Assembly (NCBI GenBank): GCA_032622095.1
Contig: CP136064.1
Coordinates: 218,314,205 to 218,378,204, forward strand
Length of the DNA stretch: 64,000 bases
From: Siphonodentalium dalli
Lineage: Eukaryota > Mollusca > Scaphopoda > Gadilida > Siphonodentaliidae
Reading direction: 5' to 3'
Shown: one piece after another, positions 45,931 to 57,778 of the stretch
How positions within the stretch are numbered: position 1 is the first letter of the stretch
Layout: the number at the start of each line of letters is the position of its first letter
Notes under the pieces: model-generated
The model's database searches: none
What the model was told of the DNA's origin: nothing
What the model saw: the letters and a program-made list of their open reading frames with translations, nothing else
Made by a program: the position numbers and the translations under genes

Positions 45931-47451
45931 CATTCAACCAAATCAATAATAGATCACTGTGGTGTACACTTTTTAACTGACTGTTAAATCCATTTAGAAA
46001 AGAAAGTATTAAAGATATAAATAACAATTGTCAAGTCATCCTTTAGAGACTGCTAATAAGTAGACACAAGGGTGTAGTACGGGGTAGTTGGTGCATCAAG
46101 TACCCGGACTTTTCTGTTCACCGTAATGCGCCATATAATCCTTAAGTCGTGAATTAAACCTGTAAAATGAAATATATGTTTAAATACACGAAATACATCT
46201 ATCGTGACTTGATATACATCACGTATACACTTTTAATACGTATCAAATCAGTGTAATAGTGAAAGGTGTCTCTGTTAGATTCTTCCCGACACGCGTTGTT
46301 GTGTACAACGTTGATAGTAGTTAATTACTCTTTTGCCGTCGTCGCCTTTCGGAAATAAATATCCACCCCGATTGGTACAATACATTGTACAATATTGTAA
46401 ATGTATTGTTATTAATTGGGTAATACAGAATAAACAGAATAACGATCCGAATAAGTCGAGAGACATAATGAAACTGACAGTTGACTGGCGAAAATATGTT
46501 TGTTTACTTCTAACCGGAAATAGATAGGTCTGTTATAGACACATAGCGTCCGATATCGATAATGAACGCAATATCAAAATAGTATGGCATTAAATCCTAT
46601 ATCTATCCGTAAGTCGTTCTGGACCCCACGCGATCATGCTATAATTTGAACCAGTTTGGTATCATGAAATTCGTTTGCAATTAATACGGTTTGTTTGTGG
46701 ATGGAAGATTAAGTGGAGGTTTTACAAGTTGAGCTCATCGATTGACTCAATTGCACCTAACTGGGTTCAGCGATTGTTTCTCCCCAGCGGATTGACATCT
46801 TACATGTAAGATAATTTTAATCGACAATGTTAATGCATTTAACCAATGATGTGTGGTGCACCGGGAGAGGTTCAGTAATCACGAAAATTGCAAAAGGACT
46901 GCCCGCTGGGCTTATTTTCGCGAATCATATAGGAAATGATTTCACGTAAAGTCTCATGTGGCACTCTCTATATTCAGGATAAATAAACGCATATGTGGTC
47001 ACAAGTACTTTACTTGTTATGCCAGGTCAGGGACGCAGGATAACATGCATCGTGGATAGTTTGTTAGTTACTTACCATAATATTGGTGACTTCTCGACGA
47101 GGAGTTCTCGTACTCCGACCTAGTTTCATAGTTAAATGAACCCTTCGAATATCAAAGTTTCTTTCACCAACAAAATTATCAACGTCATAATATGGCACAC
47201 TCAAAATAAATACAACATGTCAGGTTGCCTATCCGTGTAGGTAATATTATAGTGTTCAAAGAGTACTACTCCGAAAAATAATACTAGTACAAATAATACT
47301 AGTAATTGTTTAGCACACATCGGAGGGGGATTTTGAGTGTTACACCCTTCCTCGGCTTCTAACGCTCCGATAGTGGGGTAACATATATCACTTTGTGGCA
47401 TAATGAAGTAGTGCTTCTCCTGGGGTGAAAATATTACCTCCGGTGGAAACA
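45931..47451. other. Stretch without recognised gene
   Basis: Frames at 46275-46466 (-), 46333-46527 (+) and 47201-47452 (-) have no recognisable domain. Confidence 0.35.
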
Positions 47452-47453
47452 TA

Positions 47454-47871
47454 TGTGACCCACCATATCAAATCCAGTCGGAAGTCGGGATTTTTTTTAC
47501 CCTGTGCCAATGCATTCTCTTATATATGCGAGTCGACCATAGGTCGCCTCGCATATATAAGAGAATGCATTGGCCTAACAATTTTTTTAAATAAATGTTT
47601 CTGACAATTTTTAGGACATAAAATAAAAAATCCATTACCCTGCAGGGAGCCCCACACATATATAGAAGCATATAGAAGTGTCGTCTGCTCATATTTGTCT
47701 GGGGCTCTGTATGGGTGAAATTATAAAATTGTTAAAGAATACAAGAACAAATTATTAAAATTGTAAAAAATTGTTAGGCCAATGCATTCTCTTATATATG
47801 CGAGGCGACCTATGGCACATGGTATAAAAAAAAATCCCGACTTACGACTGGATTTGATATGGCGGGTCACA
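47454..47871. mobile_element. TA-flanked TIR element with an internal palindrome (418 bp)
   Basis: Ends 'tgtgaccc.ccatatcaaat' and the reverse complement, then 'agtcgggatttttttt', form ~50-bp terminal inverted repeats flanked by TA (Tc1/mariner-type duplication). Inside the left end is a ~62-bp near-perfect palindrome with 'cattctcttatatatgcgag' arms. The right end has only half of it. The core is shared with family F, so the two families have exchanged parts or one captured the other. Confidence 0.8.
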
Positions 47872-47881
47872 TATCCTCATC

Positions 47882-48195
47882 CAAATAGATTGATATTGGA
47901 CGTAAATATCCACATTGGACGGATTTGATTCTGATATAAGCCCATAGTGAGCGCGGATGGTCACAGTGAAAACACATTATAAGAGCGTGAATCTGGTCAG
48001 TCTTGTCGATGAAAAAGGGTAGAATAAATCATGTCGATATGGGTGTATTTCGTATGGAAATAGTCCCATATCGGACTGTTTCAAAAACTCATTTGGGTCC
48101 ACATGGAGCGTATATTGAGGTTAAATAATGCCAATATGAGCTTATTCCGCTTATTGAAACACGCCCGTTATGTGCTTCTTGTCACGAGAACAGGC
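47882..48195 (+). repeat. Dispersed repeat R1, copy 3
   Basis: A longer version from 'ccaaatagattgatattgg' to 'cacgagaacaggc', including 'gaggttaaataatgccaata' seen also in copies 1 and 2. Confidence 0.75.
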
Positions 48196-49261
48196 TGCTT
48201 GTGGGGGCAGTTTAACACCCTGTTTCAAATATGAATTAAACTACGTCTGAAAATAAGATGATCCCCTTCCGGTCAAGCCAAAGCTTAATTCGGGAATTGT
48301 CGTATTCAGCGAATATAGCAGAAGGTAGAATCTTGTTTCCAGATTTATATTATGTCTATTTAAAGCGAAAGTACAATAATTGGTCGTTCCAGACTCGTAT
48401 CCTAGACTGTCGGGGACAAAAACAACTAAACATAAAACCAAAGTTGTATGTGTTTACTTGCTATTGCTGTTTTTTTAGAGGATATATATATACCAGACAT
48501 ATCTTTGTTTTACAGACTGCACTTTCTTTGTTTATCCAATTAATGGAAGGATAAAGCCCAATGTTTTGATCAATTTTTAAAGAAGTTACGTTATGCTAAC
48601 GATCGATTGGTCGATGTTAGATGCTACTAGTCGGCTGGCTGTTGCCTTAAAATTGGCAGATATAAATAATGCTCATACAGAGATAGTTCAAGGGCTCTCT
48701 TAAAAGAGACACGGTATGGTTGCGAAACATGGTGGACAATTATTGCCATCTTTACATTCGCCAATAGTTCTCCGGCGAAAAGGAAACATAATTTTATATA
48801 TAAGCTAGTGAATCCGAATTGGACAACAAATTTTGACCTTTAACTCGCAGTCTTATAAACCATCTTTAAACTGGACATCAGTAAGGCATAACGACTCCAC
48901 TGGATATTCGTTCGTCTCAATCCCATATACCATCATAATAATTTCTCGTTGTAGCTCTCTCTAATTTATAGAATTACTACGGAATGCAGTGTGTGGCAAC
49001 AATTTCCTGCATTTCCGGGAATGGACTGCTTGGTGACGTGAACACATCACATTAATCTACTCCAGTATCGACTCTGGGGACTCGTCCAATTTGTTAAACT
49101 GTCCATTCAAATGGACATTGATAACTATGTGAGGGAAATGTATCCCAGATGATGGACATTCCTATCGGTTTGACGTACTCCAACCGCCCGTGGGATTGAG
49201 AACGCAGTCGGCATACTTTTCGGGAAATGTGATAGTATTTCTTGTGCTTATGCCTATAATG
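48196..49261. other. Stretch without recognised gene
   Basis: The open frame 48258-48554 (+, 98 codons) is unrecognised. No repeats are seen. Confidence 0.35.
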
Positions 49262-49870
49262 GGTTGAGAACTTTTTAATTTGTTGGAATGGGCAGTGAGG
49301 TCCACCTTGAGTTGTACTTGCATGGAGTAGATTGATTGGGGATTACTATATAACGATTGGCGCAGGGTGTGAGTGAACCCTGATTAATTTGTTGCAATGG
49401 GCAGTTAGCCCATCGCGTGTTGAGCTCGGTGCAGATTTACTCGGAATTAGTACAGGGACAGGGATGTGGGGTGAGGAGGATTTTAATTTCTTGCGATGGG
49501 CAAGTGAGTCCATTAAATGTTGCGTTTTATGCAGATTGATTTGGGGATTAATACAGGGACGTAGTGACACGCCGTGGTGTGGGTTGAGGAGGGTTTTAAT
49601 GTGTACTTGCATGGAGTAGATTGATTGGGGATTCTTATATGACGATTGGCCCAGGGTGCGAGTGAACCTTGTTTAATTTGTTGCAATGGGCAGTTAGTCC
49701 ATCACATGATGCGTTTTGAGCAGATTGATTTGGGGAATAGTACAGGGACGTAGTGACACGCAGTGGTGTGGGTGAGGATTTTAATTTGTTGCGATGGGAA
49801 AGCTAGTCCATAACATGTTGCGGTTTGAGCAGATTGATTTGTTGGGACGGGCCGTGCATCCATCTCGTAT
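49262..49870. repeat. Degenerate tandem repeat, ~290-bp unit with ~100-bp substructure
   Basis: 'gtacttgcatggagtagatt' at 49313 recurs at 49603. Inside each unit 'aatttgttgcaatgggcagt', 'gcagattgatttgggga' and 'tacagggacgtagtgacacg' recur with variants. Frames on both strands (49346-49612 -, 49389-49619 +) are repeat translations. Confidence 0.85.
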
Positions 49871-51550
49871 TTAGCTGGGCGAAGATCGAATGAGAAATAA
49901 TACAGGGACCTAATGACATACATGTAGGTGGCGTGAGACAATGGCGGCCCAACATTTCAAAAGTTGAAAATAACAGAAATGGGATTGCAAACATGAAGAC
50001 ACTAGGCATCTTATCGTAAAATGACATTTATAACGGTTATTTCGGGTATCTGGGCAGGTGTGTCAATTGCTTACTAGTGCTATGTGGTTTCTATGTGCAG
50101 TACAGTAATTTCCCAGTAGAATTAGCCTCTGTATGTGGAGTCTTTCCACCACCAGTCGAGCTGAGAACTCCGTGCTGTGGCCTGGTGACTGAAAGAATGA
50201 TAAATTTCAACGGAGATTACTGTAATAACAGTTGAATCTCCTGAGACCAATCTCCATGTTTTTTTTATTTTTCTCTCCGAAAACAATTTAATAATTGTAC
50301 GGCATTCCAGACATTATATTACTCAGTACCGACGTTATCGCGACCACAGTGACATCGAACGCCTCAGGAGAAACGTAAATTTATGGCATGAAATTCATGC
50401 TACGTCATATATTTTACTTTAATCTGGTTTGAAATTCTCTCGAGGTTTCATATCACTGACATAGTCGTTACATAAAATATAACACCATCGATCAAATCAC
50501 CGACAGATTGTCTTGATTAGGTTCTTAGAAATATCATAATTTATGACATTCAATGTAACAAATCTAGAGCTATAATCTTTCTTTTCTGGATATTCGGTGC
50601 TCCTTGTGGCATAAATCGTAAAGTGCCCGATAGCAAGTCAATAACGCTGCAAAACCAGCAATCATATAATTACCCTAGTGGTCTATCCCCAATACTCACA
50701 TCGTGCTCTCTATTCCCATGGTCACGTCTCTTTCTCTCGCTCTCTAGCTCTCTATCTAAACCCTCTCTCTCCAGTTCACTCCTATCTCGCTCTGCTTTTC
50801 CTTCCGTACAATACGAATGAACCTACTACAAGTACATGTAATTCGAATTATGCATTGTACAATTGCTTTAATTTTCTTGTTCTGTGTATGGAAATACGTC
50901 CATAAATAAATACGAACTATACGTGTACTTACATACGGATTCTACATACTCTGGAAAAGACTAACATATGTGACAGTCATATATTGGCCGGTGTCAACTT
51001 TCCGCATAAACGCTCTTTTTTTAATACATATGCCAGCAACAAAAACAATTACAACAAATAATTTGTATTATTACATGCTATAAGAAACAAAATATAATAT
51101 AAACTCCAATTTCTTCCAGAACGATAATTTATATCAGCTCATTAAAGTCACTTCACGATTTGAAGGTCCAAATTATTCTCGCTTTTATTAATTGCCGTCC
51201 AGTTCAAGGGAGCAAAATAAGTTGAGAAATATGTCAAACACTCTAATACGGACTCGTTATCTCCCAACGATTGAATTCAGATAGTTTAGATTCCGAACAT
51301 TCTTTGGAATTAAATTTAAAAAGAGGGCGTTTCTTGTTAGTCTATTCCTAATATGGTGAAAATAAATAGCGTTTGCTTCACTCCCTGTGCGAATAATTGA
51401 AAACAGCTTAAAAATTTGCCGTGACCTTGGCAAATATTTTAAAGAGAATATCAATATCAATATCTTATACCTCCTTCCAAATTACATAGACATCATGCAT
51501 TTGGAAGTTCGAATGAGCCATGTCTATTTAAGTTTTTATTTCAATTGCAT
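49871..51550. other. Stretch without recognised gene
   Basis: CT-rich low complexity near 50700-50800. Frames there (50623-50905) are low-complexity translations. Otherwise nothing is recognised. Confidence 0.35.
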
Positions 51551-51553
51551 TCA

Positions 51554-51674
51554 GGGGGGGGGGGGGGTAGTAACAAAATTGCAGGAAGGTATGCCGTGTT
51601 TTTGCATCTGGCATTTTCTGGGACCCACCACCCACAGACCTGCAAAAAAAATAATATTTGACACCCCCCCCCCC
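51554..51674. repeat. Inverted repeat bounded by G14 and C11 tracts
   Basis: G14 (51554-51567) then 'aaaattgcagg' faces 'cctgcaaaaa' then C11 (51664-51674). A related segment in inverse orientation lies at about 57600-57660 ('cggcataccttcctgcaaat'), so this is a dispersed palindromic repeat. Confidence 0.55.
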
Positions 51675-51827
51675 AAATTTCACTAAAATTGGTCTAAAAT
51701 CGCATAAAACTCTACTGATATCACTCATATGACGGGGAATGATCTCAATTAGTTCAACTAACAGTATAACATGTTTCAGAAGCTGTTTTAATTGAAAAAA
51801 AAAGTTTTATAAATTGCTGATCATCTG

Positions 51828-51950
51828 TAAACCTAGGTCACTGTGCAGAATACACAACATTTCATAATTTCTAACTATTTCCTGATTAGTCTGTCAACCA
51901 GCCCATTATCTAACATATTCCATACCACTTATGGTAGTCTACTCGAGCAA
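51828..51950. repeat. Direct repeat, left copy (~123 bp)
   Basis: Shares 'ataatttctaac.atttcc', 'gattagtctgt.aaccagcc' and 'gttagtctact' with 52577-52700, ~749 bp away. They could mark the ends of an LTR-like unit, but no 'TG...CA' ends or primer binding site were seen. Confidence 0.7.
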
Positions 51951-52339
51951 AACTTATATTATAATAAACTAGATGAAACAGGCTCCCAAAAAAACAGGCT
52001 CCATTTGGGAGCCTATATTCAGCATCGGAGATACCTGTGGCCCCCTTTGTGGGACTTCGCAAACATTGTGATCTTAGACAGAGCCTTCGTTTAGCGGCGG
52101 CCCCTTTATGTGCTTCAAGCACATTTGGTCATTGAAACATTTTGATATATATATATTGTTTTAATATATATATTTTTAACGATTGAATTCCTTGCTCAAT
52201 TTAACAAAACCAATTTTATTTAATTTTTTTTCATTAAATTTTTTGAAAAACTAACACCATTAGAACATCCGCCAGGGTACCCTGAGTCACCACACCAAAT
52301 TTGGTTGAATTCGGTCCAGGGGTCTGAAAGAAAAATCCG

Positions 52340-52560
52340 GACAGATCCTACTCGTTTATATAAATATAGATGACAAGCAGTCACAGCACTATACCAGACT
52401 TGGATACGTTCAGTCTTGTGGAAGATCATCTCAGTTGAAAGACATGCAAATAATTCACTGATTGGCTTGATGCACTGTTGATAGTCACATTAATGTTTGA
52501 GACAGTTGCTCGCTCTTTTTACATGCACACAATGATCTAGGCATTAGTTACATCGGGACA
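52340..52560 (+). repeat. Dispersed repeat G, uninterrupted copy
   Basis: 'gatgacaagcagtcac', 'ccagacttggat', 'tcactgattggc.tgatgca' and 'acagttgctcgctcttttt' also occur at 56612-57330, where MITE family B splits the repeat. Here the site is empty: 'cacattaatgtttgagac' with TTAA at 52490-52493. Confidence 0.85.
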
Positions 52561-52576
52561 AGTTTACTTATATATG

Positions 52577-52700
52577 CAAACTTAGGTCATTGTACAGGAT
52601 ACACACAATTCCATAATTTCTAACCATTTCCCGATTAGTCTGTAAACCAGCCCATTATCTAGCATTATGGCTTAACACTTTTGTTAGTCTACTGGATCAA
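52577..52700. repeat. Direct repeat, right copy
   Basis: Partner of 51828-51950. Confidence 0.7.
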
Positions 52701-53194
52701 CCTCTGTTATTTCGCCCAATTTGGGCGTTTCTCTGATGGCTGTTTTTCATCTGACGTGTGTGTCGGGATAAATGATGTGGAGGATTTATGTAAATGTTAG
52801 CCCAAACTACATTTCCAAGTAACGATGGTTTTGTTGTTTATTTTGAGGAATAATACCGCATCAGATGAATTCAGCCCAAATATGTTAACAGTTGTCGTGT
52901 AAAACATTTGCAGTAGGTTAGCGTTATTTAGTATTTGTGGATGTCCTTTAACATGGGGAAAATAGACTACTGCGCTTGAACGAGCATGTGAATTTGTTGT
53001 TTTTAATGTATAGCAACTTGATAATCAATAACAGATGCATTCTCTGTCAAATACAGTCGCTCTATTTACGGTATTAATTGCGGAACTTTCTAAAGTAAAC
53101 TACGCGTAAACGGGTACATACTGTAAATTATAGAAGGTGTCGGAATCGGCCTAATCGCACCAGGACCAACTCGCCCTAGTCGACGTGTGCCAAT
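52701..53194. other. Stretch without recognised feature
   Basis: No repeat or long frame seen. Confidence 0.35.
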
Positions 53195-53640
53195 TCGGTA
53201 CACACTATAAAATATATCCGAGGCTGAGTCCGGCTCGGAATAAAAGGTGTATACGGGGTGTTATATAGTGTTTGGTCCGTTGTTTCTCAATGAATATTGT
53301 TGGTGTATATGTCCGGGCTGGGGCATGGAATACAACAACGTTTGAGTTGTTTTTAAATTTACAAATTTGTTGATTTTATTAATTTTTTTTTCGTTCTGAA
53401 ACACACTATAAAGTGTATGCGACCGGCTCCAAAATAAAAGGTGTGAGCGGACTTGATGTCGCATTATCTTCTTTGTTTATTAATGGACAAGACTGAAATA
53501 TAGTACATATGTCCGGGTTATGACATGGACAACATTAACGTTTGAATTGTTCTTAAATTCACAAATTTTTTGATTTTATTCAACTTTTCGTTCTTTCATT
53601 CTATAAAGTGTAAACGGTCGGCCCCATTTAAAAGGTTAAG
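53195..53640. repeat. Tandem repeat, ~200-bp unit, 2.4 copies
   Basis: 'cactataaagtgta' type blocks at 53203, 53403 and 53599, 'aaataaaaggtgt' blocks, and 'atatgtccggg' at 53308 and 53508 recur with a ~200-bp period. Confidence 0.85.
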
Positions 53641-53770
53641 CGGCTTATGTGCTTAGTGTTATATGTAATCGGATTAACTAATTGGCGACTCTAAACTATT
53701 GTGTTTTGGGGTATTTGAGCTTTTTTGTTAAATAATAATTGAGGACGTGAATACATTTATTTTAAATGAT

Positions 53771-54108
53771 AACTTTATTTAATGATAATAAACACATACA
53801 ATATAATAACGAACACGAGACATACATAATGTATAAACTGTTAACAAAAGATATCAAATTCAATACATGACAAAGATGACTCAGTGAAGTTTATAAAGTG
53901 AACATAAAAACATTAAGGTAAGAATCTTTTTAAGGAATGCAACTTTATTTAATGATAATAAACACATAAATTAAAATAACAAACATGAGACATACATGAT
54001 TTATAAACTGTTAACAAAAGATATCAAATTCAATACATGACAAAGATGACTCAGTGAAGTTTATAAAGTGAACATAAAAATATTAAGGTAAGAATCTTTT
54101 TAAGCATT
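53771..54108. repeat. Two-copy tandem duplication, 170-bp period
   Basis: 'aactttatttaatgataata' at 53771 and 53941. The blocks 'gttaacaaaagatatcaaat' and 'gatgactcagtgaagtttat' are duplicated identically. A recent duplication directly left of the diverged ~160-bp array units. Confidence 0.95.
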
Positions 54109-54109
54109 A

Positions 54110-54260
54110 CTAAACCGTTTAGCACAGACCACAGTCCACTTCACTCATCCGATCATCACCAAACTTCATATTTATCTTGATATTGATCTATCAGATGAGA
54201 GCTATCAAATATTTTTTGAATTTCATAGGAAAAAATGGTCGCCAGCGGCCATATTGCATT
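54110..54260. repeat. Diverged unit of the 5.4-7.5 kb tandem family
   Basis: 'ccgatcatcaccaaacttca' and 'ggtcgccagcggccatattg' correspond to the type-B unit at 5.4-7.5 kb. Confidence 0.7.
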
Positions 54261-54899
54261 TACGTTATATGTTATCGCGTCATGTCGATATCTAGTATTA
54301 CTTAGAAATTTCATAATTGCTAATTTCATAATTTCATAATTGCTCCATTGACTGTAACGTATGAAATTATTCCCCTCTTCGGATAGAGTGTCACTGAAAC
54401 TTTATTTTGTCAGACTGTTTGTATAGTCACTGATTATATGTGGCAATAATCTGTAATAAGATGTAGCACTATTTTATTTTATATTTATATGTAGTGCTGT
54501 TTTTATACAACAATTCTAATTCCCCCCCCCTAGATCATCATGTGATCGACCATACATCGCGCGCGAGGACCTGGTTGAATTAAGGGGGTTTTATGGACCA
54601 CTTCTGTCCTCAAGCTAGATTATACTTATGCCATTTAATGGCATGTTCCTAACGTGGAGGGTTAGATATGCTTGAGACACCACCACTCTTCAATTCACAC
54701 CAAGTTCTCAGCTGTCATGTTCGGATATTAGAACCCATAGCCATGATATATGGTTTATTTTGTGTATACTATTAATATAGTTATTTTCAGTACCTTTATA
54801 TACCAGTACTGTGTATAACAATGCATATAAATGAATCCATGTATACATGTATATTGATTCAACTGATTCAGTGGTTTTGTCCATCAGTCTATCAAATTT

Positions 54900-55410
54900 G
54901 CGGGGAAAACATGGTCACCAGCAGTACACCCTGCTAAATTTCAAATTGAATCAATTGGCGCATCCTGCAGCCAGCTTTTATTGGATAACTTTTTCTCATG
55001 TGGAGATTTTGGGTCACCGCTAGATGTGAGCCATATTTTGTTCTCAAACTTTCCTTGTGAAAACATCACTGCCAGCGGTGATCTTGAATTTTACTATTTT
55101 TATGGCTAAATAATTTGGTTGATCCTACAGACGATACCCCTTGTCCGATCGTCACCAGATTCCACAATGATCTTCTGGATAACCAGGGTGAGAGTAATCC
55201 AATTTTTCCGAATTTCGTTAAAAAACATGACCACAGGCAGCAATTTGGTATCTTACTCTTTTGCATGACTGAATTGTTTAGCAACTGTACAGACATATTC
55301 CTCATCTGATAGTCACCAAACTTCATATTGATCTTCGGGCTGACATCTAGATGGGAACTATCGAATGCTTTGAATTTTTTTGGAAAACATTGTCGCCAGC
55401 AGTCATCTTC
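54900..55410. repeat. Further diverged units of the same tandem family
   Basis: 'aaaacatggtcaccagcag', 'aaattgaatcaattggcgca' and 'agatgggaactatcgaatgc' recur at ~150-165-bp spacing but much decayed. Between 54260 and 54900 nothing is recognised beyond a C run near 54523. Confidence 0.6.
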
Positions 55411-55659
55411 TATTTTGTTTTTTTATATACATGTATATATATTCATGCGGATAGCCAGTATTACGTAGGTACTTCAACTTTCCGCGTTCCTGTCATCATT
55501 TGAAATATAAAAAATTACCTGATACATGCACCCTTCAAAATTTGTTTCGTCGTATCTATTTTAATGACCCGTATGGTAATATTGATATAGATATATTTGT
55601 CAAACATTTCTTTGTACAATATACACGTATTTAGTTTGTAACTAAATCTAGAAATATAT

Positions 55660-56145
55660 AATAGTAGCTGGTGGACCCGACTTCGTCCGGGATGCTCCCC
55701 TCTGATTTTCGGAGAATTGCGCGATTTAACCTTGAATTGACCATTTTAAAGGTGAAGGTCATGTCGGGGTCACGATTTGACCCGTCCAAAACACTCCCCG
55801 GACAAAAGTACCCGTCGAAATCCGCCCGGCTTTTCCCGATTTGACCTTGAATTAACAATTTTGAATGTCAAGATCAGGTCCAGGTCATGATTTGACCCAT
55901 CCGAAACACTCCTGTGACAAAAGTAACGGTAGGTATCACATTTCGTTGAAATCCTTCCGTTTTACCAGATTTGATCTTGAATTGATCTTTTTGAATGTCA
56001 AAGTCAGGTCGGGATCAAGATTTGACCCGTCCAAAATACTCCCTGGAAATAATTTCCCCTAGGTATCAAATTTCGTCAAATCTGTCCGGCAGTTTTCCCG
56101 GTCATAGCTAACAGACAAACAGACAGACAAATGTCCAAAATATAT
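55660..56145 (+). mobile_element. RTE-type repeat with internal ~115-bp periodicity
   Basis: Starts 'ctggtggacccgacttcgtc', then three cycles of 'gatttgaccttgaattgacc' / 'gatttgacccgtccaaaaca' / 'taggtatcaaatttcgt', and ends 'gacaaacagacagacaaatg'. This layout, with 'acaaattt.gtcgaaat' and a terminal (ACAG)n run, is familiar from RTE-clade retrotransposon 3' regions and their SINEs in invertebrates. Frames on either strand are translations of the cycles. Confidence 0.6.
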
Positions 56146-56560
56146 ATTAGACTAGCTGATGTACTCGACTTCGTTCGGGCTATTTAGGGATTTTGTTGTG
56201 ATCGCCTCCATCTGGACAGTACCCAGTATATACAGCGTCTGGCCAAACTATTGTTCAATTGGTCCAGAAACATGCCTATATCAGCATGTTCGAGGACATG
56301 GTCCCACGTGAAATTGGACCCGTCCATATTGCTCCCGGGATCGAAGTAGTCCTACACACAATTTTTTAGTCGGATCGGTCAAGGTCCAGAAACATGCCAA
56401 TGAGCGAGGTCAAGTTGACACGTTAAATACCAAATCCGAGTCGGATCGGTCGAGCAGTGTTAGAGTCTATAACACATACACACATACATTCATACATACA
56501 CACATACATACATACAGACAGGTGTTCCAAAATGTATAATCGATAGCTACAACAATTCTA
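56146..56560 (+). mobile_element. Second RTE-associated repeat, adjacent
   Basis: Starts 'ctagctgatgtactcgactt', then 'ccagaaacatgcctatatca', 'gtgaaattggacccgtccat' and 'gagtcggatcggtcgag', and ends in a (CATA)n/(CACA)n run and 'tccaaaatgtataat'. It matches 59139-59489 and shares its head with 55660-56145. Confidence 0.65.
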
Positions 56561-56611
56561 TGGTAGATAGTTCACGGGCGACCTGATGCATGCATCTTAG
56601 TTTTCTTGTAA

Positions 56612-57330
56612 TAAATGACAAACAGTCACTATGCCAGACTTGGATATTTCAGGTGTTGTGAGAGTAACAGATCATATGAGTTGATAGACATGCCAATATT
56701 TCACTGATTGGCCTGATGCACTGGTAACAATGTGATGATAGTTATACTCTAGCCATTGATAGTCACATTAAAGGTACGGTTGGCCTTGGCGGTGGGTATC
56801 CTGTGAAAATATTTCCACCCATCAAAAACCGCCACAAACAGAATGAACATCAAAATGTAGACAGACTTTGTCCGTATACAAATAAGAAATATCGCATAAA
56901 CAGTATGTTATTGTCATATATTTTACCATTGTTATGTAAAAAAAAGAAGCATAAACAGTAACTTTTCTGGTGTTTGTTTATATTATGATGGTAAACATAA
57001 AGAGCGTTCTTTGTTGGTGAATTCCTGATATGGAGCTAATAAAGAGCGTTTATGTCATTTGTTTGTGATTAGCCGGTAGCATTGTGCTGTCTTCTGTAAC
57101 ACAATCAGGCTCTAGCTTAGGTAAACTATAGTAGGTCGTTATGATAACATGCTGTTTACGCGATGGTCATGGTATATATGAACGAAGCTGTATGCGTTTT
57201 AATGTTTTTCTGTTTACGGTGTTTGGAACAAATATGAATATTTTCGACAATTAAGGCCTCCCGTGCCTTTAATGTTTGAGACAGTTGCTCGCTCTTTTTC
57301 CATGCACACAATGATCTTGGCTTTAGTTAC
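56612..57330 (+). repeat. Dispersed repeat G, copy split by MITE family B
   Basis: The left part ends 'tagtcacattaa' at 56771. The right part resumes 'ttaatgtttgagacagttgc' at 57269. Compare the unsplit copy at 52340-52560. Confidence 0.85.
56772..57268. mobile_element. MITE family B, copy 2 (497 bp)
   Basis: Ends AGGTACGGTTGGCC...CCGTGCCT lie between TTAA at 56768-56771 and 57269-57272. It is inverted relative to 14125-14584 and ~40 bp longer, with an extra segment near 57090-57120. The empty allele-like site at 52490 shows that insertion duplicated TTAA (or TA). Confidence 0.92.
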
Positions 57331-57774
57331 ATCAAGACAAGATTATTTATTTCAGTTTTCATTTCTCGAATCTACTTTCCGAAGGGCGTCGGGAAGGATT
57401 TTTTTAACCACACCGCCCCATATGCAACATGCCATATAGCTCAATGTCATCTCTACTAAGGCCCATTTGAAGTCCGCGTAACATAAATATGGTGTTTTGC
57501 AGTTATAAATTCTTATAATATGTTTTAAACTGTTACAAATGTCATATAAGGGCACCTTTAGTAAAAAAATTGCACGAGGGTGTAAAAAACGCGTTGTTTG
57601 CCCTTCGGACCACCCACCACCCCGGCATACCTTCCTGCAAATTATTTAATACCCCCTGTGGTATTGGTTGTTTTTTAAATTCCATGCATTGCACGACATC
57701 GACCTATTTTGATCCCCCATAACGTGATAAAAACAAAATGTCACCAATGTACTAAAGCTGCTGAACAATGAGTT
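57331..57774. other. Spacer with a fragment of the G/C-tract repeat
   Basis: 'cggcataccttcctgcaaat' at 57623-57642 is the inverse of sequence near 51580-51600. The frame 57352-57555 (-) is unrecognised. Confidence 0.4.
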
Positions 57775-57778
57775 TTAA

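Noticed and set aside
51828-52700. LTR retrotransposon bounded by the 123-bp direct repeats
   Set aside because: No TG...CA ends, primer binding site, polypurine tract or gag/pol remnant was seen between them.
55066-55326. 86-codon minus-strand ORF
   Set aside because: It reads through decayed tandem units related to the 5.4-7.5 kb array.
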